Shown: positions 18,535 to 28,595, numbered from the stretch's first letter. The stretch: DNA of 64,000 nt from Arthrobacter luteolus NBRC 107841 (GCF_001552075.1 NZ_BCQM01000005.1:186001-250000); one strand, 5' to 3'. Numbers and translations: made by a program. The notes: generated by a model from the letters alone, not told the origin.

Positions 18535-19026
18535 GTGAGGACCATCCGGTACCGCTGGCTCGCAGTCATCGCCGTGGTCTTTGGGATCGCAGGCTGGCTG
18601 GTGAATTCCTGGGCCACACGCAACGGGTATCCGGCACCGGTCCTGAATCTGACGGCCCTCCTTACACTGGCGTTCATCGTCGGTTTCACCCTGTTTCTTG
18701 GCCTCCGGGTCCGCCGGTGGCGGGACGGCAACCGCGAAAAGCAGCTTGATCCGATCGCAGCGGCCCGGACCCTGGTCCTGGCTCAGGCCACCGCCTACGC
18801 CGGTGCCCTCCTGCTCGGCTGGCACGGCGGCATCTTCCTTGACCAGGTAGGCCTCTGGGAGATGCGGCCCAACCATGCCCCGACCTGGGCCTCGCTCGCC
18901 ATGTCAGCCGGCGGGATCATTATGATCGCCACCGGCCTGGTCGTGGAACGGTTCTGCAAACTGCCTCCCGAGGACAAAAACGGCGGCGACCCCAACATGC
19001 CGGACAACGGAGGAGAATATGCGTAG
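18535..19026 (+). CDS. DUF3180 membrane protein
   Basis: A 163-residue actinobacterial membrane protein of unknown function. Four hydrophobic segments are visible (about residues 8-25, 36-60, 80-100 and 118-138), with charged connecting loops (RVRRWRDGNREKQ). Orthologues normally sit directly after folK, as here. GTG start 7 bp after folK; the 3' end overlaps the next gene by 8 bp. No catalytic motif is seen. Confidence 0.8.
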   Translation: MRTIRYRWLAVIAVVFGIAGWLVNSWATRNGYPAPVLNLTALLTLAFIVGFTLFLGLRVRRWRDGNREKQLDPIAAARTLVLAQATAYAGALLLGWHGGIFLDQVGLWEMRPNHAPTWASLAMSAGGIIMIATGLVVERFCKLPPEDKNGGDPNMPDNGGEYA

Positions 19027-19531
19027 CCAAGCCATCGATTCGCAGGGTGTGGACTGGCAGCGGGTCTCTCCGCGGTACCTGACCCTGCGGGTGCTTTCCC
19101 TGGCCGTGGAGGCAGTCATCACCCTCGCGGTGGTTTCGGTTCCCCTGGTGCTGCGCTCCCTGGACATCTGGGGCGGCTTTCCCGCCTGGATCGCCTGGGG
19201 CCTTCCGGCACTGTTCCTGGCAATTTTTATCTGGCGGTCAATCCTGCTGCCGCGCCAGGTCCGGGCCATCGGATACGCCGAACGGCGGGAGGACCTGCTG
19301 CTCCGCAGCGGCATCTTCTTCCAGCGCACCCTGGTGGTCCCCTACGGGCGGATGCAGTACGTCGACGTCGGCGTCGGCCCGCTGGTGCGGATGTTCGGTC
19401 TGTGCACACTGAAGCTCCACACCGCAGCCCCGGGAACCAACGCCACCATTCCCGGCCTCCCCGCCCCGGAGGGTGAACGGCTCCGCGAACACCTGTCTGC
19501 GCGCGGCGAGGCGCAGCTGGCGGGCCTGTGA
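19019..19531 (+). CDS. PH domain-containing membrane protein (YdbS-like)
   Basis: A 170-residue protein with two hydrophobic segments (about residues 24-45 and 54-75) followed by one bacterial PH domain (bPH2; RREDLLLRSGIFFQRTLVVPYGRMQYVDV). It resembles the small subunit of the YdbS/YdbT pair of firmicutes and actinobacteria. The function is not well established; membrane-stress or export roles have been suggested for relatives. It overlaps both neighbours (8 bp and 4 bp), so it is tightly coupled with the larger PH protein downstream. Confidence 0.82.
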   Translation: MRSQAIDSQGVDWQRVSPRYLTLRVLSLAVEAVITLAVVSVPLVLRSLDIWGGFPAWIAWGLPALFLAIFIWRSILLPRQVRAIGYAERREDLLLRSGIFFQRTLVVPYGRMQYVDVGVGPLVRMFGLCTLKLHTAAPGTNATIPGLPAPEGERLREHLSARGEAQLAGL

Positions 19532-21285
19532 CTGCCGCGTCCGGGGACCGGGAAAACCAGCTCCCGCCAAACCCGGAACGCCCGGGAACCGTCCCGGCCG
19601 CGGAGCCGGAATGGAAACGGGTCCATCCTGTCTCCCCGCTGGTCCGCGGTTGGATTGCCCTGGCTGCGATCGCATACTTCGTGGGCCGCGATCGGGTCGA
19701 GGCGATGTTCCGGAACGAGGGCGGCACCGGTCCGCTGCCGGAGGGCACGCCCCTGCTCTGGGCGGTGCTCGGGCTGCTCGCCGTGCTCCTGATTGTTGCC
19801 GGCATATTCTTCCTCTCCTGGTGGTTCACCCGCTACCAGGTCACCGCGGACCACGTCCGGGTCCGTTCCGGCGTCCTCTTCCGCCAGCACCGGCAGGCGC
19901 GCCTGGACCGGGTCCAGGCAATCGACATTGTCCAGCCCCTGCTGGCCCGGCTCTTCGGCCTGGCCGAACTGCGCTTCGAGGTCGCGGACGCCGGAGAATC
20001 AGCGGTCCGCCTGGCGTTCCTGCGGATCGACGACGCCCGGTCGCTGCGCGCCACCATCCTGGACCGCGCCTCCGGGGCTGAACCGGAGGCCGGCGACGGC
20101 ACCGGCAGCGACGGCACTGGCAGCGACGGTGCCGGGCGGGCCCCTGCATCGGAAGCGCCGGAATACCCGATCCTGGCCCTGGCACCGAAAAGAGTGGTGG
20201 GGGCCACCCTGCTCTCCGGCAACACCATCTTCCTGATCCTCGGCACAGCCTTCGTGGTGGTCCTTGCTTCCGTGACCCGGGCGGGTGTCTCCCTCGCCGT
20301 GATCATCCCGGTCATCCTCGGTGTGGCCGGCGGCTACTGGTCCGCCTTCAACAGCGCCTGGAACTTCCGCGCCGCGGTCTCCAGGGACGGGATCCGGATC
20401 CGCTACGGACTTCTGGACACCCGGACCCAGACCGTGCCGCCCGGACGCATCCAGGCCGTCGCTGTCTCCCAGCCGCTGCTGTGGCGGCTCACCGGCTGGT
20501 ACCGCATCTCCGTCAACGTGGCCGGCTACGGAACCGGCACCACGTCGGAGGGCGCTGCCCGCACCCGCCTGCTCCCCGCCGGAACACTCGAAGAAACCAT
20601 GCAGATCCTGGCCATCGTCCTGCCCAATCCCGGCTCCGATGATCCCCGCGGGCTTTTTGCCGCCGGGATGGCCGGCAGCGGGGAGGACCACGGATTCACC
20701 GTGTCGCCGCGCCGCGCCCGCTGGGTGGCGCCGCTGCAGTGGCGCCGCAGCGGATTTGCCGTGACCCAGACGGCGCTGCTGTGCCGGTCCGGGCGCCTCT
20801 GGCGGAACCTCGCCGTCGTCCCGCATGAGCGGATCCAGTCGATGGCCCTGGAACAGGGGCCGCTGGCCCGGAAACTGAGGATCGCGGACCTGCGGCTGCA
20901 CTCCACGCCCGGACCCGTCGCCCCGCGCATCCGCCAGATCGACGCCGCTGCCGCCCTGGAACTCTTCGACGAGCAGTCCCTGCGGGCGCGCGATGCCCGG
21001 CGGCGGGACCGGACCGAACGCTGGCTGCACCGGGAAACTGCCACTGGACCCGCGCCAGCCGCCGGGGACGCCACCGCGCCATCCGCAGCAGCACCGCCCG
21101 GAACGCCGCCGGCCCCCGGGGTGCCTGCAGCGGATCTCCCGGAGGCTCAGGAGGCCCCGGGCGCGCAGCAGGCCCCGGGTGCCCAGCAGGCGCCGGGTGC
21201 CCAGCAGGGGCCGGGTGCCCAGCAGGGGCCGCCCGCCGGCTCAACCGGCACCACGACTGAGGAGAACTGGAATGAACACCGCTGA
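19528..21285 (+). CDS. Large PH domain-containing membrane protein (YdbT-like)
   Basis: A 585-residue partner of the preceding gene. It contains repeated units of a transmembrane pair followed by a bPH2 domain, with characteristic YQVTADHVRVRSGVLFRQHRQARLDRVQAIDI, RYGLLDTRTQTVPPGRIQAV and LWRNLAVVPHERIQSM-type segments spread over three PH modules. The C-terminal 100 residues are low-complexity, Ala/Pro/Gly-rich, and include four near-identical hexapeptide repeats (APGAQQ/GPGAQQ) encoded by 18-bp tandem units. GTG start overlapping the upstream stop. Its 3' end overlaps the DUF2520 gene by 14 bp. Confidence 0.82.
   Translation: MTAASGDRENQLPPNPERPGTVPAAEPEWKRVHPVSPLVRGWIALAAIAYFVGRDRVEAMFRNEGGTGPLPEGTPLLWAVLGLLAVLLIVAGIFFLSWWFTRYQVTADHVRVRSGVLFRQHRQARLDRVQAIDIVQPLLARLFGLAELRFEVADAGESAVRLAFLRIDDARSLRATILDRASGAEPEAGDGTGSDGTGSDGAGRAPASEAPEYPILALAPKRVVGATLLSGNTIFLILGTAFVVVLASVTRAGVSLAVIIPVILGVAGGYWSAFNSAWNFRAAVSRDGIRIRYGLLDTRTQTVPPGRIQAVAVSQPLLWRLTGWYRISVNVAGYGTGTTSEGAARTRLLPAGTLEETMQILAIVLPNPGSDDPRGLFAAGMAGSGEDHGFTVSPRRARWVAPLQWRRSGFAVTQTALLCRSGRLWRNLAVVPHERIQSMALEQGPLARKLRIADLRLHSTPGPVAPRIRQIDAAAALELFDEQSLRARDARRRDRTERWLHRETATGPAPAAGDATAPSAAAPPGTPPAPGVPAADLPEAQEAPGAQQAPGAQQAPGAQQGPGAQQGPPAGSTGTTTEENWNEHR
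21163..21231 (+). repeat. 18-bp tandem repeat inside the YdbT-like gene
   Basis: Four units of 18 bp (starts at 21163, 21181, 21199 and 21217; the last is shortened) with consensus GCCCAGCAGGSGCCGGGT. They keep the reading frame and encode AQQ-APG/GPG repeats in the disordered tail. Likely to vary in copy number between strains. Confidence 0.8.
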
Positions 21286-22180
21286 TCAGCGCCGGCGTGG
21301 CCGGCTCGGAATCGGCATCATCGGTGCCGGCAAAGTGGGCGCCGTCCTCGGCGCCGCGCTGCGGGCAGCTGAACACGCCGTCGTCGGCGTTTCCGCAGTG
21401 TCCGACGCCAGCCGGGAACGGGCCGAGAACCTGCTCCCCGGCGTCCCTGTCCTCGAAATTCCGGACATTGTTGAACGTTCGGAGCTGGTGCTCCTAGCCG
21501 TGCCCGACGACGCCCTGCCGCCCCTGGTCTCCGGCCTCGCGGCCACCGGCGCCTGGCAGGCCGGGCAGCTGGTGGCCCACACCTCCGGCAGGTTCGGCAC
21601 CGGGGTGCTGGAACCGGCCCGCCGGGCCGGTGCGATTCCGCTTGCGCTACACCCGGCGATGACGTTCACGGGCATGAGCCTGGACCTGACCCGGCTGGCC
21701 GACTGCTCCTTCGGAGTCACCGCACCCACCGCGGTGCTGCCCATCGCCCAGGCGCTGGTCGTGGAAATGGGTGCCGAACCCATAGTCATCGACGAAGCGG
21801 ACCGGGTGCCCTATCACGCGGCCCTGGCCCACGCCTCCAATCACCTGGTGACCATCGCAGCACAGTCCTCCGAACTGCTGCGCCGCCTGGGCGTGGAACA
21901 ACCCGCGCGCCTGCTGGGACCGCTGATGCGGGCTTCACTGGAGAACGCCCTCGCCTCGGGGGAACATGCCCTGACCGGACCAGTGGCACGCGGGGACACC
22001 GGCACGGTCCAGGCTCACACTCAGGCCCTGAACGAAGGGGCCTCCCCGGACCTGGCCGCAGCCTACCGGGCGCTCTCCGAGGCCACCGCCCGGCGGGCAG
22101 TTGCCCGCGGATTGCTCAGCGAGGCCCAGGGACAGGCCATTATTGAAGTATTGAATTCCGAACCCGAAGGACCCCGGTGA
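21272..22180 (+). CDS. Rossmann-like and DUF2520 domain oxidoreductase-like protein
   Basis: A 302-residue protein with an N-terminal nucleotide-binding fold ([18 protein letters not shown], about residues 12-29) and a C-terminal DUF2520 helical domain ([24 protein letters not shown]). It resembles ketopantoate reductase in layout and lies directly upstream of panC with a GTGA overlap, so a role in pantothenate synthesis is a natural hypothesis but is not proven. I chose ATG 21272, which immediately precedes the Rossmann motif; the longer open frame lies inside the upstream gene. Confidence 0.83.
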   Translation: MNTADQRRRGRLGIGIIGAGKVGAVLGAALRAAEHAVVGVSAVSDASRERAENLLPGVPVLEIPDIVERSELVLLAVPDDALPPLVSGLAATGAWQAGQLVAHTSGRFGTGVLEPARRAGAIPLALHPAMTFTGMSLDLTRLADCSFGVTAPTAVLPIAQALVVEMGAEPIVIDEADRVPYHAALAHASNHLVTIAAQSSELLRRLGVEQPARLLGPLMRASLENALASGEHALTGPVARGDTGTVQAHTQALNEGASPDLAAAYRALSEATARRAVARGLLSEAQGQAIIEVLNSEPEGPR

Positions 22181-23067
22181 ACCACCCCCGGTTGGCAGCA
22201 ACCCCCGCAGAACTCAGCAAGGCAACAGCCGAACTCCTGGCGGCGGCCGGCAAGGACCGCCCCTCGCTTGGCCTCGTCCCCACGATGGGGGCACTCCACC
22301 AGGGCCACGCAGCCCTGGCCCGGGCGGCCCGGTCGGAGAACGACGTGGTGGTGGCCAGCATCTTCGTCAATCCGCTCCAGTTCGATGACCCTGACGACCT
22401 GGCACGCTACCCCCGTACCCTCGAAGCGGACCTGGACCTCCTCGGAGCGGCGGGCGTGGACCTGGTTTTCGCTCCCAGCGAGGAAACCATGTACCCCGGG
22501 GGGCTGCCGCTGGTGCGGGTCAGTTCCGGGAGCCTGGGCACGCGCTTTGAGGGAGCCTCCCGGCCAGGACATTTCGACGGCGTCCTGACGGTCGTCGCGA
22601 AACTGCTGCACTGCGCCCAGCCGGCCGTTCCCGCTGAATACCGGGCCTACTTCGGGCAGAAGGACGCCCAGCAGGTGGCACTGATCCGACGGATGGCCGC
22701 CGACCTCAACTTCCCCGTGGAAGTCCGCCCGGTACCCATCGTTCGGGCAGCGGACGGCCTGGCGGAGTCCAGCCGCAATGTTTTCCTGGACCCGGAACAG
22801 CGGCGGAACGCGCTCGTGCTCTCCGCGGCCCTGAGCCAGCTGCGGGACCGCGCCGCTGCCGGCCGGCCGCTGGACCTGCCCGCCGCCGCCGGACTTATCG
22901 CGGCGCAGGCCGGTGTGGAACTGGACTACCTGCAGGTTGTGGACCCGCTCACCCTCGACCCGCTGCCGGCCGGTCCGGACGACACCCTGTCAGGCCCAGG
23001 ACTGGCCCTCGTGGCGGCCCGCGTGGGCGGAATCCGGTTGATCGACAACATGGAACTGCAGGTCTGA
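22177..23067 (+). CDS. panC: Pantothenate synthetase (pantoate--beta-alanine ligase)
   Basis: A 296-residue ligase joining pantoate and beta-alanine using ATP, the last step of vitamin B5 synthesis. Motifs: the HIGH-like [15 protein letters not shown] near residues 31-45, [38 protein letters not shown] and [16 protein letters not shown] start overlapping the DUF2520 gene by 4 bp. panD, often next in actinobacteria, is not present; lysS follows after 61 bp. Confidence 0.96.
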   Translation: MNHPRLAATPAELSKATAELLAAAGKDRPSLGLVPTMGALHQGHAALARAARSENDVVVASIFVNPLQFDDPDDLARYPRTLEADLDLLGAAGVDLVFAPSEETMYPGGLPLVRVSSGSLGTRFEGASRPGHFDGVLTVVAKLLHCAQPAVPAEYRAYFGQKDAQQVALIRRMAADLNFPVEVRPVPIVRAADGLAESSRNVFLDPEQRRNALVLSAALSQLRDRAAAGRPLDLPAAAGLIAAQAGVELDYLQVVDPLTLDPLPAGPDDTLSGPGLALVAARVGGIRLIDNMELQV

Positions 23068-23128
23068 ACCACTGATCCCGGGCAGTCCCGTCAGGGACCC
23101 GCCGCACGGCTGGGTAGACTTAAGAACC

Positions 23129-24631
23129 GTGACCACCTCTAGCCCCGTTCCCGAAGCAGCCGATTCCTCCGAGCAGATGCGCATCCGCGCGGAAAAGCGC
23201 GCCAAGCTGCTTGAACGCGGCGACGAAGCCTATCCCGTCAGCGTCGAACGCACGCACTCCCTGCGGCAGGTCCGGGAAAAATACGGACACCTGCAGGCAG
23301 ATGAGGCCAGCGGCGAGACCGTCGGCGTAACCGGCCGCGTCGTTTTCATCCGCAACACGGGCAAGCTGTGCTTCGCCACCCTCCAGGCAGGCGACGGTAC
23401 CCGGCTGCAGGCCATGCTGTCCCTGGCCTCCATCGGTGAGGAAGCCCTCGCGGACTGGAAGGCCCTGGTTGACCTCGGTGACCACGTCTTCATCCGCGGT
23501 GAAGTGATTTCCTCCCGCCGCGGGGAACTCTCCGTGATGGCCGAGTCCTGGTCCATGGCCTCCAAGGCCCTGCGTCCGCTGCCCGTCCTGCACGCCGGCC
23601 TGAACGAGGAAACCCGGGTCCGGCAGCGCTACGTCGACCTGATGGTCCGTGACGAGGCCCGGGACATGGTTTACAAGCGGGCATCGATCATCCGCGCGGT
23701 CCGCGACACCCTGCACGATCACGGCTATGTCGAAGTCGAGACCCCGATGCTGCAGCTGATCCACGGCGGCGCGGCCGCCCGGCCGTTCGAAACGCACCTG
23801 AACGCCTTCGACCAGCCGATGACGCTGCGCATCGCCACCGAGCTGTACCTCAAGCGCGCCGTCGTCGGCGGCATTGAACGCGTCTTCGAACTCGGCCGCA
23901 TCTTCCGCAATGAGGGCGTCGACTCCACGCACAGCCCCGAGTTCACCACGCTGGAATGCTACGAGGCCTATGCCGACCAGTTCGTTATGGCGGACCGGAT
24001 CAAGGAGATCATCCTCAACGCTGCGGACGCAGCCGGAAGCCGGCAGATCGAAACCGCTGCCGGAACCATTGACCTCGACGGCGAATGGCGCTGGCTGGCC
24101 GTCTACCCGGGCCTGTCCGAGGCAGTTGGAACGGAAATCACCCCGGACACGGATGCAGTCACCCTGCTCCGGATTGCCGAAGAAAAGGGCGTCAAGGTGG
24201 ACCCGAAGTGGGATGCCGAGAAGCTCGTCGTCGAACTGTTCGGGGAAATCGTCGAACCGACCCTGCTGCAGCCCACCTTTGTTTACGATTACCCGCCGTC
24301 GGCCCAGCCCCTGGCCCGCCCGAACCGCAAAGATCCCCGCCTGATTGAGGCCTGGGACCTGATTATCGGCGGGATGGAGCGGGGAACGGCGTTCTCCGAG
24401 CTGATCGACCCGGTCATCCAGCGTGAACGCCTGACGGAACAGTCCCGCCGGGCTGCCGCGGGTGATGAGGAAGCCATGGCGCTGGATGAGGATTTCCTCC
24501 GCGCCCTGGAGTACGGTGCACCGCCCATGGGCGGCATCGGCCTGGGCATCGACCGCCTGGTCATGCTTTTCACGAACGTTGGAATCAGGGAAACAATTCT
24601 GTTTCCCCTCCTAAAGCCGGAAATGGGTTAG
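23129..24631 (+). CDS. lysS: Lysine--tRNA ligase (class II)
   Basis: A 500-residue class II lysyl-tRNA synthetase. An N-terminal OB-fold anticodon-binding domain (about residues 55-165, VGVTGRVVFIRNTGKLCFATL) precedes the catalytic domain with motif 2 (RIFRNEGVDSTHSPEFTTLE) and motif 3 (GIGLGIDRLVMLFTN) close to the C-terminus. Length and motifs are typical. GTG start. Its cognate tRNA-Lys(UUU) gene is also in this window at 44242. Confidence 0.98.
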   Translation: MTTSSPVPEAADSSEQMRIRAEKRAKLLERGDEAYPVSVERTHSLRQVREKYGHLQADEASGETVGVTGRVVFIRNTGKLCFATLQAGDGTRLQAMLSLASIGEEALADWKALVDLGDHVFIRGEVISSRRGELSVMAESWSMASKALRPLPVLHAGLNEETRVRQRYVDLMVRDEARDMVYKRASIIRAVRDTLHDHGYVEVETPMLQLIHGGAAARPFETHLNAFDQPMTLRIATELYLKRAVVGGIERVFELGRIFRNEGVDSTHSPEFTTLECYEAYADQFVMADRIKEIILNAADAAGSRQIETAAGTIDLDGEWRWLAVYPGLSEAVGTEITPDTDAVTLLRIAEEKGVKVDPKWDAEKLVVELFGEIVEPTLLQPTFVYDYPPSAQPLARPNRKDPRLIEAWDLIIGGMERGTAFSELIDPVIQRERLTEQSRRAAAGDEEAMALDEDFLRALEYGAPPMGGIGLGIDRLVMLFTNVGIRETILFPLLKPEMG

Positions 24632-24634
24632 ATC

Positions 24635-24826
24635 ATGGAATATGTGGAAGTCCTGCTGCCTTCCATTTGTGTCGCAGCTCTCTTCTTTTTCGCAATGAAG
24701 GCGCTGTTGAACGCTGATCGTTCCGAGCGAAAAGCCCTTGCTGAAGCTGAACGCGAGGCCGATCAGTTGGCTATCGATGATCCGGAGGCAGCAAGCGGTG
24801 CCACCGGACCGGCCAATAAAGAATAG
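24635..24826 (+). CDS. Small single-pass membrane protein
   Basis: A 63-residue protein starting 3 bp after the lysS stop. It has one hydrophobic helix (about residues 6-25, PSICVAALFFFAMKALL) followed by a charged tail rich in Glu and Ala. No named family is recognised. Its tight placement after lysS suggests co-transcription. Local G+C is lower than in neighbouring genes, continuing into the lsr2 promoter region. Confidence 0.65.
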   Translation: MEYVEVLLPSICVAALFFFAMKALLNADRSERKALAEAEREADQLAIDDPEAASGATGPANKE

Positions 24827-24849
24827 TTATTGAAAATGCCTCCTCTGCT

Positions 24850-24879
24850 TTGACGCGGCATAACCAATTGCGTCATACT
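24850..24879 (+). promoter_or_regulatory. Probable lsr2 promoter
   Basis: TTGACG (24850-24855), an 18-bp spacer and CATACT (24874-24879) form a housekeeping-type promoter 56 bp upstream of the lsr2 ATG, in an unusually AT-rich stretch. A second TTTGACTGCATAGGA patch lies close to the start. Confidence 0.5.
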
Positions 24880-24935
24880 CGAAGTAGTCTCGAATTATCA
24901 AACATTCCGCTGCTTTGACTGCATAGGAGCCTGAC

Positions 24936-25262
24936 ATGGCGCAAAAGGTAAAAATCATTCTGGTCGACGATCTCGACGGTGGAAGCGCGGATGAAACAGT
25001 CCGTTTCGGACTCGATGGGTCACAATACGAGATTGACCTCTCAACTGACAATGCGAAGAACCTCCGCGCGGCATTGAAGTCTTATGTGGATGCCGGCCGC
25101 AAAACCGGCGGACGCACCGGGCGCCCCCGCGGCACCGGCGCCGCACGCAGCAATGAGGCAGCACAGATTCGGGAATGGGCCCGGAACAACGGCTACACCG
25201 TTTCCGAGCGGGGCCGCGTCAACAGCGAAATTATCGAGGCTTACCGCGCAGCCCAGGGCTAA
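24936..25262 (+). CDS. lsr2: Histone-like nucleoid protein Lsr2
   Basis: A 108-residue actinobacterial H-NS-like protein that coats AT-rich and foreign DNA and silences it. The N-terminal dimerisation domain starts MAQKVKIILVDDLDGG and continues with FGLDGSQYEIDLS; a flexible Gly/Arg/Pro-rich linker follows (about residues 55-72), and the C-terminal DNA-binding domain contains the minor-groove RGR hook in VSERGRVNSEIIEAY. Length and layout are typical. It lies between lysS and clpC, a conserved order in Micrococcales. Confidence 0.97.
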   Translation: MAQKVKIILVDDLDGGSADETVRFGLDGSQYEIDLSTDNAKNLRAALKSYVDAGRKTGGRTGRPRGTGAARSNEAAQIREWARNNGYTVSERGRVNSEIIEAYRAAQG

Positions 25263-25293
25263 CCACCCGCGTGAGGTCACGCCCATGGCGAAC

Positions 25294-25313
25294 ACGCCCC
25301 TTAAGCGGGGTGT
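25294..25313 (+). terminator. Weak hairpin after lsr2
   Basis: A 7-bp stem with one G-T pair (25294-25300 with 25307-25313) and a 6-nt loop, 31 bp after the lsr2 stop. No T-tract; it could be a weak terminator. Confidence 0.35.
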
Positions 25314-25356
25314 GGAGCCGTAGCATCGAATTACGCGTTAGCTAGGAGTGTGCCTC

Positions 25357-27870
25357 ATGTTTGAAAGATTTACCGACCGTGCCCGTCGCGTTGTCGTGCT
25401 TGCCCAAGAAGAGGCACGCATGCTCAACCACAACTACATCGGCACCGAGCACATCCTGCTTGGGCTCATTCATGAGGGTGAGGGTGTTGCCGCCAAGGCC
25501 CTCGAATCCCTGAGCATTTCCCTGGGTGCCGTCCGCGAGCAGGTGCAGGAGATCATCGGCCAGGGCCAGCAGGCCCCGTCCGGCCATATCCCCTTCACTC
25601 CGCGGGCCAAGAAGGTCCTGGAACTCTCACTGCGGGAAGCCCTGCAGCTGGGCCACAACTACATTGGCACCGAGCACATCCTGCTGGGCCTCATCCGCGA
25701 GGGTGAAGGTGTCGCAGCGCAGGTGCTCGTCAAGCTGGGCGCAGACCTGAACCGGGTCCGCCAGCAGGTTATCCAGCTGCTCTCCGGCTACCAGGGCAAG
25801 GAGCCCGTCTCCGCCGGCGGCCAGCAGCAGGAAGGCCAGCCGGCGGGTTCGGTGGTGCTTGACCAGTTCGGCCGCAACCTGACCCAGGCAGCGCGTGAGG
25901 GCAAGCTTGACCCGGTCATCGGGCGCGAGCACGAGATGGAACGGGTCATGCAGGTGCTCTCGCGCCGCACGAAGAACAACCCGGTCCTGATCGGTGAGCC
26001 CGGCGTGGGCAAGACCGCCGTCGTCGAAGGGCTCGCGCAGGCGATCGTCCGCGGCGATGTTCCGGAAACCATCAAGGACAAGCAGCTTTACACACTGGAC
26101 CTCGGCTCGCTCGTGGCCGGTTCCCGCTACCGCGGCGACTTCGAGGAACGCCTGAAGAAGGTCCTCAAGGAAATCCGCACCCGCGGCGACATCATCCTCT
26201 TCATCGACGAGATCCACACCCTTGTGGGCGCCGGTGCCGCCGAAGGCGCCATCGACGCAGCATCGATCCTGAAGCCGATGCTGGCCCGCGGGGAACTGCA
26301 GACCATCGGCGCCACCACGCTGGATGAATACCGCAAGCACATTGAGAAGGATGCAGCGCTTGAGCGCCGCTTCCAGCCGATCCAGGTCAACGAACCTTCC
26401 GTTGCCCACGCGATCGAAATTCTCAAGGGCCTGCGGGACCGCTACGAAGCCCACCACCGTGTCTCGATCACAGATGCGGCGCTGGCCTCGGCAGCAACCC
26501 TGGCCGAGCGCTACATCAGCGACCGTTTCCTGCCGGACAAGGCCATCGACCTGATCGATGAAGCCGGTGCCCGGCTGCGTATCCGCCGTATGACCGCTCC
26601 GCCGGAGCTGAAGGAAATCGACGAGCGCATCTCCGCCCTGAAGATGGAGAAGGAATCCGCGATCGACGCGCAGGACTTCGAAGGTGCTGCTTCCCTGCGG
26701 GACAAGGAGCAGAAGCTCCAGGACCAGCGCGCAGAGAAGGAACGCCAGTGGAAGTCCGGCGGCCTGGATGACATCGCCGAGGTGGATGAGGAACTGATCG
26801 CCGAAGTACTGGCGAACTCCACCGGCATCCCCGTGGTGAAGCTGAATGAAGAAGAATCCACGCGGCTGCTCAAGATGGAAGATGAGCTGCACAAGCGGGT
26901 CATCGGCCAGGACGAAGCCATCAAGTCGATTTCGCAGGCCATGCGCCGTACGCGTGCCGGCCTGAAGGATCCCAAGCGTCCGGGCGGTTCGTTCATCTTC
27001 GCCGGCCCCACCGGCGTCGGCAAGACCGAACTCGCCAAGGCCCTGGCGGAATTCCTCTTCGGCGACGAAGAAGCACTGATCACCCTGGACATGTCCGAGT
27101 ACTCCGAGAAGCACACGGTGTCCCGCCTGTTTGGTGCCCCTCCGGGATACGTTGGCTACGAAGAGGGCGGGCAGCTGACCGAGAAGGTCCGCCGCCGTCC
27201 GTTCTCCGTGGTGCTGTTCGACGAGGTTGAGAAGGCCCACGCGGACCTGTTCAACTCGCTGCTGCAGATCCTGGAAGACGGCCGCCTGACCGACTCCCAG
27301 GGCCGGGTCGTGGACTTCAAGAACACCATCATCATCATGACGACCAACCTTGGCACCAAGGACATCTCCAAGGGCGTTATGACCGGTTTCCAGTCCGGAA
27401 CCGACACGAAGACCGGCTACGACCGGATGCGTGCCCGGGTCACGGAAGAGCTGCGCCAGCACTTCCGCCCCGAGTTCCTGAACCGTGTGGATGACACCGT
27501 GGTGTTCCCGCAGCTGACCCAGGACGAAATCGTTCAGATCGTGGATCTGTTCGCCGAACGCCTGGGCAAGCGGCTTGCGGAGAAGGGCATGAGTATCGAG
27601 CTCAGCCCGGCTGCCAAGATCCTGCTGGCCACCCGCGGCTACGATCCCGCGATGGGAGCCCGCCCGCTGCGCCGCACCATGCAGCGCGAGATCGAAGACC
27701 AGCTCTCCGAGAAGATCCTCTTCGGGGATCTCAAGCCCGGAGAAACGGTTTCGGTTGACGTTGAGGGCGAAGGCGACGACGCGAAGTTCACCTTCGTGGG
27801 TCACGGTGCCCCGCGCGCCATCGAAGAAGCCCCTTCGGCCATCGAGGCCGGCGTAGGCGACGCCAAGTAG
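25357..27870 (+). CDS. clpC: ATP-dependent Clp protease ATP-binding subunit ClpC
   Basis: An 837-residue Hsp100 unfoldase feeding substrates to ClpP. Domain order: two Clp_N repeats (residues about 1-150, each with [13 protein letters not shown]), a first AAA module with Walker [15 protein letters not shown], a UVR coiled-coil segment ([19 protein letters not shown]), a second AAA module with [14 protein letters not shown], and the D2-small C-terminal domain. I chose ATG 25357 because AGGAG (25344-25348) is ideally spaced; the frame also opens with a GTG at 25348. A perfect 17-bp hairpin follows. No CtsR repressor is adjacent. Confidence 0.98.
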   Translation: MFERFTDRARRVVVLAQEEARMLNHNYIGTEHILLGLIHEGEGVAAKALESLSISLGAVREQVQEIIGQGQQAPSGHIPFTPRAKKVLELSLREALQLGHNYIGTEHILLGLIREGEGVAAQVLVKLGADLNRVRQQVIQLLSGYQGKEPVSAGGQQQEGQPAGSVVLDQFGRNLTQAAREGKLDPVIGREHEMERVMQVLSRRTKNNPVLIGEPGVGKTAVVEGLAQAIVRGDVPETIKDKQLYTLDLGSLVAGSRYRGDFEERLKKVLKEIRTRGDIILFIDEIHTLVGAGAAEGAIDAASILKPMLARGELQTIGATTLDEYRKHIEKDAALERRFQPIQVNEPSVAHAIEILKGLRDRYEAHHRVSITDAALASAATLAERYISDRFLPDKAIDLIDEAGARLRIRRMTAPPELKEIDERISALKMEKESAIDAQDFEGAASLRDKEQKLQDQRAEKERQWKSGGLDDIAEVDEELIAEVLANSTGIPVVKLNEEESTRLLKMEDELHKRVIGQDEAIKSISQAMRRTRAGLKDPKRPGGSFIFAGPTGVGKTELAKALAEFLFGDEEALITLDMSEYSEKHTVSRLFGAPPGYVGYEEGGQLTEKVRRRPFSVVLFDEVEKAHADLFNSLLQILEDGRLTDSQGRVVDFKNTIIIMTTNLGTKDISKGVMTGFQSGTDTKTGYDRMRARVTEELRQHFRPEFLNRVDDTVVFPQLTQDEIVQIVDLFAERLGKRLAEKGMSIELSPAAKILLATRGYDPAMGARPLRRTMQREIEDQLSEKILFGDLKPGETVSVDVEGEGDDAKFTFVGHGAPRAIEEAPSAIEAGVGDAK

Positions 27871-27907
27871 CGGCAGGCACCACCAGAAGCACAGAGCAGA
27901 ACCAAGC

Positions 27908-27944
27908 AGAAGGAGCCCCCGGAAAATCCGGGGGCTCCTTCTGC
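27908..27944 (+). terminator. clpC terminator
   Basis: Perfect 17-bp stem (27908-27924 with 27928-27944) and an AAA loop, 38 bp after the clpC stop. Strong structure without a long T-tract. Confidence 0.75.
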
Positions 27945-28006
27945 GTTCCGCCCGGACCGGATGCCCGGTTCGCGGCCGGAGCCCGGAGAAGTCCTAGACT
28001 GAACCA

Positions 28007-28537
28007 ATGACGCTTACCGCACAGACAGCCCCGGTCACCGTCCGCCGAGCCCGCACCTCGGACGTGCAGCACATCCGGGAACTGGTGGCTCCGCTTGCCG
28101 ACGAACGGGTCCTGATCGCCAAGGAAGCGGTGGCCTACTACGAAGGCCTGCAGGAGTTCCGCATCGCCCAGGACGCCGGGGGAAACGTGATTGGCTGCGG
28201 CGCGCTGCACGTGATGTGGGAGGACCTGGCTGAAGTCCGCACCTTGGCAACGCATCAGGACTGGCGGGGCCGCGGCGTCGGCCACCTGCTGCTGGAACAG
28301 CTGCTGGCTGATGCGGTGGACATTGGCGTTTCCAGGGTTTTCTGCCTGACCTTCGAGGTTGATTTCTTTGAACGGCACGGCTTTGAGGTGATGGAAAACC
28401 AAGCTGCGGTGGATCCGCAGGTTTATTCAGAACTCCTGCGTTCCCAGGATGAAGGCGTGGCCGAATTCCTGGACCTTGCACGGGTGAAACCAAATACGCT
28501 TGGCAATACCCGCATGATTCGATCTGTTCGCGGGTAG
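28007..28537 (+). CDS. argA: Amino-acid N-acetyltransferase (ArgA-type GNAT)
   Basis: A 176-residue GNAT protein. The acetyl-CoA site is RTLATHQDWRGRGVGHLLL (R/Q-x-x-G-x-G-like), with the EVDFFERHGFEVME segment typical of stand-alone GNAT ArgA proteins of actinobacteria, which acetylate glutamate (or glutamine) in arginine synthesis. It lacks the kinase-like domain of the E. coli enzyme. Substrate assignment rests on family resemblance. It is a single gene 136 bp after clpC. Confidence 0.8.
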   Translation: MTLTAQTAPVTVRRARTSDVQHIRELVAPLADERVLIAKEAVAYYEGLQEFRIAQDAGGNVIGCGALHVMWEDLAEVRTLATHQDWRGRGVGHLLLEQLLADAVDIGVSRVFCLTFEVDFFERHGFEVMENQAAVDPQVYSELLRSQDEGVAEFLDLARVKPNTLGNTRMIRSVRG

Positions 28538-28583
28538 TGAACTGCCCGATATTACTGGCCATCGAGTAGCGAACCAGATAGAG

Positions 28584-28595
28584 TAAGGGTACTTA
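28584..28595. promoter_or_regulatory. TAAG-N4-CTTA element, copy 2
   Basis: TAAGGGTACTTA, 92 bp upstream of the CsbD-like gene. Same TAAG/CTTA arms and 4-bp centre as the sites at 3900 and 59907. Regulatory role inferred from recurrence and placement. Confidence 0.4.

Noticed and set aside
25627-27804. Long open frame antisense to clpC (over 700 codons)
   Set aside because: A shadow of the strongly biased clpC codons; no domain and no ribosome-binding site.
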